A stretch of DNA of 16,851 bases, from contig NZ_DASWSJ010000400.1 of NCBI RefSeq assembly GCF_036402745.1, forward strand, positions 1-16,851, in the 5' to 3' direction. This DNA is from Actinophytocola sp036402745. GTDB lineage: Bacteria > Actinomycetota > Actinomycetes > Mycobacteriales > Pseudonocardiaceae. Made by a program: the position numbers and the translations under genes. The notes beneath the pieces were generated by a model, which did not search any database, was not told the origin of the DNA, and worked only from the letters and a program-made list of their open reading frames with translations. Position 1 is the stretch's first letter, and every line of letters begins with the position of its first letter. Below, one piece after another: positions 7,260 to 14,353 of this stretch.

Positions 7260-8890
7260 GCCCCAACCTCCTGAACGGCTTTGACGAGATGGGCGAGACC
7301 GGCGGCGCGGTCGGTGAAGTGGAGCCGCAGCACCGGTCGCCCGTGGTCGGCGAGGACCTGGCCGTCACCGAGCGCCTGCGCCATCTGGAGCGTGCCGAGC
7401 GTGTACGGCCGGCCCGGCACCGCCAGGTCGTGCGTGACCGCGCCGGTGATCTGCAGGAAGACGCCGTTCTGGTGGCCGCCCTTGTGGTACTGCCCGGTGG
7501 AGTGCAGGAACCGGGGGCCCCAGCCGAACGTGGTCTGCACGCCGGTGCGCCGGGCGACCTCGGGACGCAGCACGATGGCCGACGCGTCGGCGATCCGGTC
7601 CAGATAGGCCTGCAACGAGACGTAGCCGAACTCCGGCGTGGTGGCGAAGAACGCCCCCAGTGCCGCGCCCAGCGTGGTGGTGCCCTCGGCGAGCAGACCG
7701 TCCGGGGCGAACACCTCGACCGGACCGTCCACAAAGGTCGGCGTCGGCGTCTCCTCGGGCGGTGCGTCGAGCAGTGCCCTGGCCGCCTTCTTGGCCGCCT
7801 CGACGTCGGGCTGGTCGAACGGGTTGATCGCGAGCAGCCGGCCGACGACGGCCGTGGCCGTCATCCACAGCAGGAACAACCCGCCGAGGGTGCCCTCGGT
7901 GGCCAGCATGACGCCCTCGGCCGCCGGGCCGACGGCCACCGGGGTGGCGTCCTCCTTGGCGTCGAGGAACCCGGGCGCCTCCGCGTTCTCCACGACCACC
8001 GGCAGCAGGCCGGTGCCGTTCTTGCCGGTGGACTCGGCGATGAGCTGCTCGGCCCAGTCGCCGAAGCCGGCGATGCCCGAGCCGGTGTCGGCCAGCACCA
8101 CCTTCTCGGCGCCGCGGGCGTGGGCCGCGCCGAGCGCGGCGGCCAGCAGCAGCGCCGGGTTGCCCTCCGCGTCGCTGCCCAGCTTGCCGGCGGTGGCCTC
8201 GGCGTCGTCGAGCAGCGTGGTGAGGTCGGCGCCGGCGAGGCCCGAGGGCACGAGTCCGAACGCGGTGAGCGCCGAGTAGCGGCCGCCGACGTTCGGGTCG
8301 GCCCGGAACACCTTGCGGTAGCCCGCTTCCGTGGCCGTGGACTCGAGCGGCGAGCCAGGGTCGGTGACCACGACGATGCGCGAGGCCGGGTCGATCCCGT
8401 TGGCGGCGAACGCCTCGGTGAAGATCCGGCGGTGGCTGTCGGTCTCCACAGTGGACCCCGACTTGGACGACACCACCAGCACCGTGCGGGACAGGTCGCC
8501 CTCGAGCGCGTCGGCGACCTGGCCCGGGTCGGTGGTGTCGAGCACGACCAGCGGCACGCCGGCCGTGTTGGTGATGACCTCGGGCGCGAGCGACGAGCCG
8601 CCCATGCCGGCCAGCACGACCCGGTCGACGCCCTCGGCGGCGAGCTCGGCCCGCAGCGCCTCGATCTCGGGGACGAGCGGCCGCGAGGTCTCGTGCGCCT
8701 TGAGCCAGCCCAGCCGGATCGACGCCTCGGGCTCGGCCTCGGGACCCCAGAGCGTGGTGTCCCCCGCGGCGAGCTGGGACGCCACCTTCTCGGCCACCAG
8801 TTGCTCGATCAGCGGGGTCACCTCGGCGACCAGCCGCTCCTGTACCGTCGCGGCCCCGTTGTTCTCCGGCCGTTTCTCCGGCACCGTCAT
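7256..8890 (-). CDS. pgi: Glucose-6-phosphate isomerase
   Basis: Interconverts glucose-6-phosphate and fructose-6-phosphate. The 544-residue protein has GMGGSS (95-100), SSKSGST (141-147, sugar-phosphate binding), VGGRYS (201-206, PGI signature), QLIAESTGK with candidate catalytic Glu286, INPFDQPDVE (355-364) and STGQYHKGG with His469. The C-terminal style (GQYHKGG) resembles the PGI half of natural transaldolase-PGI fusion proteins. Its place between tal and zwf lets fructose-6-P made by transketolase/transaldolase re-enter the oxidative branch. ATG 8890 follows tal by 34 bases with a modest ribosome-binding site. The stop overlaps zwf. Confidence 0.96.
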   Translation of the reverse strand: MTVPEKRPENNGAATVQERLVAEVTPLIEQLVAEKVASQLAAGDTTLWGPEAEPEASIRLGWLKAHETSRPLVPEIEALRAELAAEGVDRVVLAGMGGSSLAPEVITNTAGVPLVVLDTTDPGQVADALEGDLSRTVLVVSSKSGSTVETDSHRRIFTEAFAANGIDPASRIVVVTDPGSPLESTATEAGYRKVFRADPNVGGRYSALTAFGLVPSGLAGADLTTLLDDAEATAGKLGSDAEGNPALLLAAALGAAHARGAEKVVLADTGSGIAGFGDWAEQLIAESTGKNGTGLLPVVVENAEAPGFLDAKEDATPVAVGPAAEGVMLATEGTLGGLFLLWMTATAVVGRLLAINPFDQPDVEAAKKAARALLDAPPEETPTPTFVDGPVEVFAPDGLLAEGTTTLGAALGAFFATTPEFGYVSLQAYLDRIADASAIVLRPEVARRTGVQTTFGWGPRFLHSTGQYHKGGHQNGVFLQITGAVTHDLAVPGRPYTLGTLQMAQALGDGQVLADHGRPVLRLHFTDRAAGLAHLVKAVQEVGA

Positions 8891-8924
8891 CTGCCTTGTC
8901 AGCTCCCTGCCGAGTGTGCGGCCG

Positions 8925-10031
8925 TCACGTGGCCGACTTCAGTTGTCCCTGGACGGTTTCGAGCAGCTCTTCCCAGGACTTCTCGAACTTCTCCACGCCT
9001 TCGCGCTCGAGGGTGATGAACACGTCGTCGATGTCGATCCCCACCGCGGTCAGGTCGTCGAACAGCTGCTGGGCCTCCGCCGCTCTGCCGGTCACCGTAT
9101 CGCCGTGGACCTCCCCGTGGTCGGCAAACGCGTTCAGCGTGTCCTCGGGCATCGTGTTGACCGAGTCCGCGACGACGAGCTCCTCGACGTACATCGTGTC
9201 CTTGTACGCCTTGTTCTTCACGCCGGTGGACGCCCACAGTGGACGCTGCGGCTTGCCGCCGGCCGCCGCCAGGGCCTGCCAGCGCTCGCCGGCGAAGACC
9301 TCCTGGAACGCGGCGTAGGCCAGCCGCGCGTTGGCGACGGCCGCCTTGCCGCGCAGGGCCTTGGCCTCGTCCGTGCCGATGGCGTCGAGCCGCTTGTCGA
9401 CCTCGGTGTCCACTCGGGACACGAAGAACGAGGCGACCGAGACGAGCGTGCCGGGGGCGTGCCCGTTGGCCTGGGCCTGCTCGACGCCCGCGACGAAGGC
9501 GTCCATCACCGCGCGGTAGCGCTCGACGGAGAAGATCAGCGTGACGTTGACGCTGACGCCCTCGGCGAGCGTGCGGGTGATGGCCGGCAGCCCCTCCTCG
9601 GTGGCGGGGATCTTGACCAGCAGGTTGGGCCGGTCGACGGTCTTCCAGAGGTCGAGCGCCTCGGCGACGGTCTTGTCCGTGTCGTGCGCCGACCGGGGGT
9701 CGACCTCGATGGACACCCGGCCGTCGACGCCGCCGGTGGCCTGCCACACGTCGCGGAACAGGTCGCACGCCATGCGGATGTCGGTGGTGGTGATCTCCTT
9801 GACCGCCGCCTCGAGCGACGCGTCGCGGGCGGCGAGCTCACGCACCTGGTCGTCGTAGTCCTCCGCGTCGGCCAGTGCCTTCGCGAAGATCGTCGGGTTG
9901 CTGGTGACGCCGACGACGTGCTTGTCGCGGATCAGCTCCGCGAGGTTGCCGGTGTTGAGCCGGCGCCGGGAGACGTCGTCGAGCCAGATGGAGACTCCGG
10001 CCTCGGACAGCTGAGCGAGTCGGTCGGTCAT
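8925..10031 (-). CDS. tal: Transaldolase
   Basis: Transfers a dihydroxyacetone unit between sedoheptulose-7-phosphate and glyceraldehyde-3-phosphate. At 368 residues it is the long actinobacterial/cyanobacterial type. Signature 1, VTSNPTIF, is at 42-49; signature 2, LLVKIPATEEGL, contains the Schiff-base Lys140. ASTGVKNKAYKDT follows in the C-terminal part. The ATG at 10031 overlaps the tkt stop as ATGA, and GGAGG lies seven bases upstream inside the tkt end. The frame stays open through tkt, but that upstream part is a shadow. A 34-base gap separates it from pgi, the only non-overlapping junction of the operon. Confidence 0.97.
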   Translation of the reverse strand: MTDRLAQLSEAGVSIWLDDVSRRRLNTGNLAELIRDKHVVGVTSNPTIFAKALADAEDYDDQVRELAARDASLEAAVKEITTTDIRMACDLFRDVWQATGGVDGRVSIEVDPRSAHDTDKTVAEALDLWKTVDRPNLLVKIPATEEGLPAITRTLAEGVSVNVTLIFSVERYRAVMDAFVAGVEQAQANGHAPGTLVSVASFFVSRVDTEVDKRLDAIGTDEAKALRGKAAVANARLAYAAFQEVFAGERWQALAAAGGKPQRPLWASTGVKNKAYKDTMYVEELVVADSVNTMPEDTLNAFADHGEVHGDTVTGRAAEAQQLFDDLTAVGIDIDDVFITLEREGVEKFEKSWEELLETVQGQLKSAT

Positions 10032-12139
10032 GCCTGTCCCTCCAATTGCTGTAGTGAGCGGCGAGCCGCGGCCACGACCGCCTCGGACGTGAAGCCGAAC
10101 TCGCGGAACAGGGTCTGGTAGTCCGCCGACGCGCCGTAGTGCTCGATGGAGACCACCTCGCCGGCGTCGCCGACGAACCGGTGCCACGGCTGGGCGATGC
10201 CCGCCTCGACCGCGACCCGGGCCCGCACGGACGGCGGGATCACGTCGTTGCGATAGGTCTGGTCCTGCGCGTCGAACCACTCCACGGACGGCATCGAGAC
10301 CACTCTCGTGCCAACGCCGTCGGCCTCGAGGATCTTCCGTGCCTCCACCGCGAGCTGCAGCTCGGAGCCGGTGGCGATGAGGACCACCTGGGGTGCCCCG
10401 CCGCCCGCGTCGGCAAGCACGTAGCCACCCTTCTTGACGCCCTCGGTTGCCAGCTCCTTCGTGCCTTCGAGCACCGGCAGGTTCTGCCTGGTCAGCGCCA
10501 GGCCGACGGGCTGGGAGGACTGCTCGAGGATGGCTCGCCAGGCGGCCGCGGTCTCGTTGGCGTCGCCCGGCCGGAGCATCACCAGGTTGGGAATGGCCCG
10601 CAGCGCGGCGAGGTGCTCGATCGGCTGGTGGGTGGGGCCGTCCTCGCCGAGGCCGATCGAGTCGTGCGTCCACACGTAGGTGGTGGGCAGGCTCTGCAGC
10701 GCGGCCAGCCGCACCGGCGGGCGCATGTAGTCGCTGAACACGAGGAACGTGGCGCCGTACGGGCGGGTGGGGCCGTGCAGCACGATGCCGTTGAGGATCG
10801 AGCCCATCGCGTGCTCGCGGACGCCGAAGTGCAGCGTGCGGCCGTAGGGGTTGGCCTTCCACTCCTTGGTGGACGCCGTCTCGGGCGCGAACGAGTCGGC
10901 GCCCTTCATCGTGGTGTTGTTGCTCTCCGCCAGGTCCGCGGAGCCGCCCCACAGCTCCGGCAGCACGTCGGCGAGCGCGTTGAGCACCTCGCCGGATGCC
11001 TTGCGGGTGGCCAGGCCCTTCTCGTCGGGGTCCCAGCTCGGGAGGCTGTCGGTCCAGCCGTCGGGCAGCCGGTAGGCGGACGCGCGGTCGAGCAGCGCCT
11101 TGCGCTCCGGGTTGGCCCTGGCCCAGGCGTCGAAGGCGACCTCCCACTCGGCGTGGACCTGCTTGGCGCGCTCGGCGACCATGCGGGTGTGCGCGAGCAC
11201 CTCGGGCTCGACGACGAACTTCTGCGCGGGGTCGAAGCCGAGGATCTTCTTGACCTCGGCGACCTCGTCCGCACCCAGCGCGGCGCCGTGCGCCTTGCCG
11301 GTGTTCATCTTGTTGGGCGCCGGGTAGCCGATGATCGTGCGCAGCTGGATGAACGAGGGCCTGCCGGTTTCGGCCTTGGCGGCCTCGATGGCGGCGACGA
11401 TCCCGGTGACGTTCTCGCCGCCCTCGACGACCTGGACGTGCCAGCCGTAGGCCTCGTAGCGCTTGGCGGTGTCCTCGGACAGCGCGATGTTGGTGTCGTC
11501 CTCGATGGAGATCTCGTTGTCGTCGTAGATGACCACGAGGTTGCCGAGCTCCTGGCGGCCGGCGAGCGAGGATGCCTCGGAGGAGACGCCCTCCTCGATG
11601 TCGCCGTCGGAGCAGATGACGTAGACGAAGTGGTCGAAGACGCTCTGGCCGGGCGGGGTGTCCGGGTCGAACAGGCCCCGCTCGCGGCGCGCGGCCATGG
11701 CCATGCCGACCGACGAGGCGATGCCCTGGCCGAGCGGGCCGGTCGTGATCTCGACCCCGGCGGTGTGGCCGTGCTCGGGGTGGCCGGGGGTCTTGGAGCC
11801 CCACTTGCGCAGGGCGGCGATGTCGTCGATCTCCAGGCCATAGCCGGAGAGGAAGAGCTGGAGGTAGAGGGTGAGGCTGGAGTGGCCGGCGGACAGGACG
11901 AAGCGGTCCCGGCCGATCCACTCGGGGTCGTTGGGGTCGTGCCGCATGATGCGCTGGTAGAGCGCGTACGCGGTGGGCGCGAGGCTCATCGCGGTGCCCG
12001 GGTGGCCGTTGCCCGCCTCCTGCACCGCGTCGGCGGCGAGGACCCGGATGGTGTCGACGGCACGTTTGTCGAGATCCGTCCAGTCGTCCGGGATGTGCGG
12101 CGTGGTCAGACGGGCGAGTTCGTCACTGCTGATGGACAC
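10028..12139 (-). CDS. tkt: Transketolase
   Basis: Thiamine-diphosphate enzyme that moves two-carbon units between ketose and aldose phosphates in the non-oxidative pentose phosphate pathway. The 703-residue protein is full length. HGHTAGVEITTGPLGQG (123-139) precedes the ThDP/metal motif SDGD (177-180) ending at Asn208. The pyrimidine domain has HFGVREHAMGSILNG with the conserved Glu, then DSIGLGEDGPTHQPIEHLAALR. The start is GTG 12139 with GGGAG about nine bases upstream. It is the first gene of the operon and diverges from ctaB across 197 bases. Confidence 0.97.
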   Translation of the reverse strand: MSISSDELARLTTPHIPDDWTDLDKRAVDTIRVLAADAVQEAGNGHPGTAMSLAPTAYALYQRIMRHDPNDPEWIGRDRFVLSAGHSSLTLYLQLFLSGYGLEIDDIAALRKWGSKTPGHPEHGHTAGVEITTGPLGQGIASSVGMAMAARRERGLFDPDTPPGQSVFDHFVYVICSDGDIEEGVSSEASSLAGRQELGNLVVIYDDNEISIEDDTNIALSEDTAKRYEAYGWHVQVVEGGENVTGIVAAIEAAKAETGRPSFIQLRTIIGYPAPNKMNTGKAHGAALGADEVAEVKKILGFDPAQKFVVEPEVLAHTRMVAERAKQVHAEWEVAFDAWARANPERKALLDRASAYRLPDGWTDSLPSWDPDEKGLATRKASGEVLNALADVLPELWGGSADLAESNNTTMKGADSFAPETASTKEWKANPYGRTLHFGVREHAMGSILNGIVLHGPTRPYGATFLVFSDYMRPPVRLAALQSLPTTYVWTHDSIGLGEDGPTHQPIEHLAALRAIPNLVMLRPGDANETAAAWRAILEQSSQPVGLALTRQNLPVLEGTKELATEGVKKGGYVLADAGGGAPQVVLIATGSELQLAVEARKILEADGVGTRVVSMPSVEWFDAQDQTYRNDVIPPSVRARVAVEAGIAQPWHRFVGDAGEVVSIEHYGASADYQTLFREFGFTSEAVVAAARRSLQQLEGQA

Positions 12140-12251
12140 GGACCCAAGCTCCCATTTACTCGACTGTGTGAACGTCCGAGCGGCCCGCGCGCCGCCTCCC
12201 CCAGCCTGGCGCGACGCGCGCGTCTTCCCTCGTAGTACCTCGTCAGGGCCA

Positions 12252-12257
12252 AGACTA
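12252..12257 (-). promoter_or_regulatory. Candidate -10 element for the tkt-tal-pgi-zwf-opcA-pgl operon
   Basis: TAGTCT on the minus strand fits the actinobacterial TANNNT pattern and would give a leader of about 105 nt before tkt. No good -35 is seen at 16-18 bases. The whole operon has no other obvious promoter, since the internal junctions are overlaps or 34 bases. Confidence 0.3.
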
Positions 12258-12296
12258 ACGAAGGCACCCGATCCCGGCCGGTCATGGTCTCGCGGC

Positions 12297-12302
12297 TAGG
12301 AT
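12297..12302 (+). promoter_or_regulatory. Candidate -10 element for ctaB
   Basis: TAGGAT is a strong actinobacterial -10 and lies 34 bases before the chosen ctaB ATG, giving a leader of roughly 28 nt. No clear -35 is present. It lies about 40 bases from the opposing tkt -10 candidate, so the two promoters could interfere. Confidence 0.4.
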
Positions 12303-12336
12303 TCGTGCCGTTGCCGAACTGATCGTGGGGAGCTAC

Positions 12337-13275
12337 ATGCCGCCGGTGAGCGCTGCCGTCGACGCCGCTCGTGGCACGCGTCGCCGCAAGGACGTGCTGC
12401 GGGCGTATCTCGCGTTGACCAAACCGCGGATCATCGAGCTGCTGCTGGTCACCACGGTGCCGGCCATGATGCTGGCCGCCCGCGGCATCCCGTCCCCGTG
12501 GCTCGTGTTCGCCACCCTCTTCGGCGGCACGATGGCCGCGGGCTCCGCCAACGCGCTGAACTGCGTGGCCGACGCCGACATCGACGCGGTGATGAAGCGC
12601 ACCAGCGCCCGGCCGCTGCCACGTCATCAGGTCCCCACTCGCCACGCGTTGATCTTCGGTGTCACCCTCGGGGTCCTGTCCTTCGCCTGGCTCTGGCCGG
12701 CCACCAACCTGCTGGCCGCGTCGATGGCCGTTGGCGCCATCCTCTTCTACGTACTCGTCTACACAATGGTTCTGAAGCGGCGGACCGCGCAGAACATCGT
12801 GTGGGGCGGGGCGGCCGGGTGCATGCCCGTGGTCATCGGCTGGTCCGCCGTCACCGGCGACATCGGCTGGCCCGCGCTGGTCATGTTCGGCGTCATCTTC
12901 TTCTGGACGCCACCGCACTTCTGGGCCCTGGCCATGAAGTTCCGCGACGACTACGCCCGCGCCGGCGTGCCGATGCTCCCCGTCGTCACCACCCCCGACC
13001 GGGTCGCCCGCCAGATCGTCACGTACTCGTGGGTGATGGTGGCGTGGACCTTGCTGCTGGTCCCCGCCACCGGCTGGGTCTACACCACGTTCGCCGTGGC
13101 CACCGGCGGCTGGTTCCTGATCGTGGCGCACCGGCTGTACGCGTCGATCCGGCGGGGGGAGCCGGGCAAGCCGATGAAGCTCTTCCACATGTCGAACACG
13201 TACCTGACGCTGGTGTTCGTCGCGCTGGCCGTCGACTCGGCCCTGAGCCTCCCGGTCATCGGCCTGCCGTTCTGA
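12337..13275 (+). CDS. ctaB: Protoheme IX farnesyltransferase (heme O synthase)
   Basis: Membrane prenyltransferase of the UbiA superfamily that farnesylates heme B to heme O for cytochrome oxidase assembly. The start is ATG 12337 (312 aa), preferred over in-frame GTG 12325 because GGGGAG lies just before the ATG. LTKPRIIELLLVTT (27-40) begins the first helix. The first Asp-rich motif, N75-x3-D79-x3-D83 followed by MKRTSARPLP, is the prenyl-diphosphate/Mg site. FFWTPPHFWALAM and DDYARAGVPMLPV form the second motif. About nine hydrophobic helices are expected. Divergence from tkt is the same as Rv1449c/Rv1451 in M. tuberculosis (from memory). No strong terminator follows. Confidence 0.96.
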   Translation: MPPVSAAVDAARGTRRRKDVLRAYLALTKPRIIELLLVTTVPAMMLAARGIPSPWLVFATLFGGTMAAGSANALNCVADADIDAVMKRTSARPLPRHQVPTRHALIFGVTLGVLSFAWLWPATNLLAASMAVGAILFYVLVYTMVLKRRTAQNIVWGGAAGCMPVVIGWSAVTGDIGWPALVMFGVIFFWTPPHFWALAMKFRDDYARAGVPMLPVVTTPDRVARQIVTYSWVMVAWTLLLVPATGWVYTTFAVATGGWFLIVAHRLYASIRRGEPGKPMKLFHMSNTYLTLVFVALAVDSALSLPVIGLPF

Positions 13276-13327
13276 CCCTCGCACCGTGGCCACGACGCCG
13301 ACTCGGCGCCGAAGTGTCCGGTCTCGA

Positions 13328-13365
13328 TTGACAGCCGTCGAGCCTTCCCATTACCGTCCGGTTAT
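13328..13365 (+). promoter_or_regulatory. Promoter and candidate auto-operator of the arsR-SRPBCC operon
   Basis: A perfect -35 TTGACA (13328-13333) and TACCGT (13352-13357) are 18 bases apart. An imperfect dyad ATTACCG-TC-CGGTTAT (13350-13365, six of seven pairs) covers the -10 and the expected start, as expected for an ArsR autorepressor site. Transcription from here would begin only about 15 bases before the ATG. Confidence 0.55.
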
Positions 13366-13379
13366 TGAACTTGGAGGTG

Positions 13380-13721
13380 ATGGAGCTGACCGCGACCCTC
13401 GACCGGCTCGATGCCACGTTCGCCGCGCTCGCGGATCCCACTCGGCGGGCCATCCTCGCCCGGCTCGCGCGGGGGGAGGCGTCGGTCAAGGAGTTGGCCG
13501 AGCCGTTCGCCATGACGCAGCCGGCCGTCTCCAAGCATCTGAAGGTCCTCGAGCGCGCCGGGCTCGTCTCCCGCGGCCGGGACGCGCAGCGCCGACCCTG
13601 CCGGCTGGAGGCGCAGCCGCTGCGGGACGCCACCGAGTGGCTCGTCGGGTACCGCCAGTTCTGGGCCGAGAGCTACGAGCGCCTCGAGTCGCTGCTCGGC
13701 GAACTGCAGGAGGACCGGTGA
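13380..13721 (+). CDS. ArsR-family winged-helix transcriptional regulator
   Basis: A 113-residue DNA-binding protein, typical ArsR size. ALADPTRRAILARL opens the domain and VKELAEPFAMTQPAVSKHLKVLERAGLV is the helix-turn-helix with recognition helix. The metal-site motif of classical ArsR/SmtB sensors (ELCVCDL-like) is absent, so it is probably not a metal sensor. The start is uncertain: ATG 13380 is only two bases after GGAGG (13373-13377); in-frame TTG 13365 and GTG 13377 are alternatives, and the leader is very short. The stop overlaps the next start (GTGA). ArsR-AHSA1 pairs are common in actinobacteria, where the regulator usually represses the pair; that role is inferred. Confidence 0.88.
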   Translation: MELTATLDRLDATFAALADPTRRAILARLARGEASVKELAEPFAMTQPAVSKHLKVLERAGLVSRGRDAQRRPCRLEAQPLRDATEWLVGYRQFWAESYERLESLLGELQEDR

Positions 13722-14239
13722 ACGTCACCACGCCGACCGACCGCGAGATCGTGCTCACCAAGGAGTTCGCCGCGCCCCGCCAGCTGGTGTTCGACGCGCA
13801 CACCAAGCCCGAGCTGCTCAAACGCTGGTTCGGCCCGCACGACTGGCGCCTCGCCGTCTGCGAGATCGACCTGCGGCCCGGCGGCACGTGGTACTACCTC
13901 ATGCGGAGCACGGCCGGCGCCGAGATGACCCTGCGCGGCAGCTACGTGGAGATCACCCCGCCGGCGCGCCTCGTCACCACCGAGTCCAATGTGGACTGCG
14001 ACGCCCGGGCCGAGCACGAGTCGCTCGCCACGCTGGAGCTCGTCGAGCACGCGGGTGGCACCACGCTGACCAACACGCTCCGCTTCCCCACCAAGGAGAT
14101 CCGCGACGCCGTTCTCGCATCCGGCATGGACCGCGGCGTCGGCGAGGGCTTCGAGCGGCTCGCCGTGCTGCTGGCCGGGGCTCCGGAGGCTAGTCCGCCT
14201 CCCCGGGATTTAAAGTGTGCGTTGCGTCCCGGCGAATAG
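13718..14239 (+). CDS. SRPBCC / AHSA1-like domain protein
   Basis: A 173-residue soluble protein of the START-like hydrophobic-pocket superfamily. Visible family elements are the N-terminal beta strand EIVLTKEFAAPRQLVFDAHTKPELLKRWFGP (residues 10-40, read in parts), DLRPGGTWYYLMRS, and the C-terminal amphipathic helix SGMDRGVGEGFERLAVLLAG. The ligand is unknown. GTG 13718 overlaps the arsR stop as GTGA and has AGGAGG at 13709-13714. The domain should end near residue 154; the remaining Pro/Arg-containing tail up to TAG 14239 reads through a GC-rich hairpin and into the border of the mobile region, so the 3' end may have been altered. Confidence 0.85.
   Translation: MNVTTPTDREIVLTKEFAAPRQLVFDAHTKPELLKRWFGPHDWRLAVCEIDLRPGGTWYYLMRSTAGAEMTLRGSYVEITPPARLVTTESNVDCDARAEHESLATLELVEHAGGTTLTNTLRFPTKEIRDAVLASGMDRGVGEGFERLAVLLAGAPEASPPPRDLKCALRPGE
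14175..14206 (+). terminator. Possible hairpin terminator inside the 3' end of the SRPBCC gene
   Basis: CCGGGG (14175-14180) pairs with CCCCGG (14201-14206), and AGGC (14187-14190) pairs with GCCT (14197-14200), with a 6-nt bulge on the left arm. It lies just where the SRPBCC domain should end, as if the original stop codon was before it. There is no T-run. Confidence 0.25.
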
Positions 14240-14340
14240 TGCGGGTGTCGAGGTGGGTGGTGGCTGGGTGCCGTCACGGTCCCCTGAGGTTCCGGTGGTC
14301 AGCGCAGAACTTCACACGATGATCTACGAGACAGACCTTA
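14240..14340. other. Intergenic strip between the SRPBCC gene and the IS left end
   Basis: About 100 bases with no credible gene. It ends in a less GC-rich stretch (14308-14340) directly before the IS, including GATGATCTACGAGACAGACC. It may be the remnant of an older element end, but I cannot show this from one copy. TTA at 14338-14340 matches TTA at 15902-15904 on the far side of the IS. Confidence 0.3.
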
Positions 14341-14353
14341 GCTTGTTGTTTAA
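14341..14353. repeat. Left terminal inverted repeat of the IS
   Basis: GCTTGTTGTTTAA is the exact reverse complement of 15889-15901. It includes the transposase stop codon (14350-14352, read on the minus strand). Confidence 0.85.

Noticed and set aside
4558..7734. A single 1058-residue minus-strand frame running from within pgi through zwf into opcA
   Set aside because: It is the opcA frame left open upstream by base composition. The OpcA start is set at GTG 5733 by the overlap with zwf and by homology.
5745..12235. Very long plus-strand open frames opposite zwf, pgi, tal and tkt (for example 5745-7274, 7289-9016, 8331-10121, 10139-12235), some almost equal in length to the gene opposite
   Set aside because: High-GC third positions remove stop codons from one antisense frame. 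The translations are Arg/Gly/Val/His-rich with no motif, while the minus-strand products carry clear catalytic signatures.
12106..13293. Minus-strand 395-residue frame opposite ctaB
   Set aside because: Composition typical of an antisense shadow (His/Arg/Gly/Asp-rich). CtaB on the plus strand has all family motifs.
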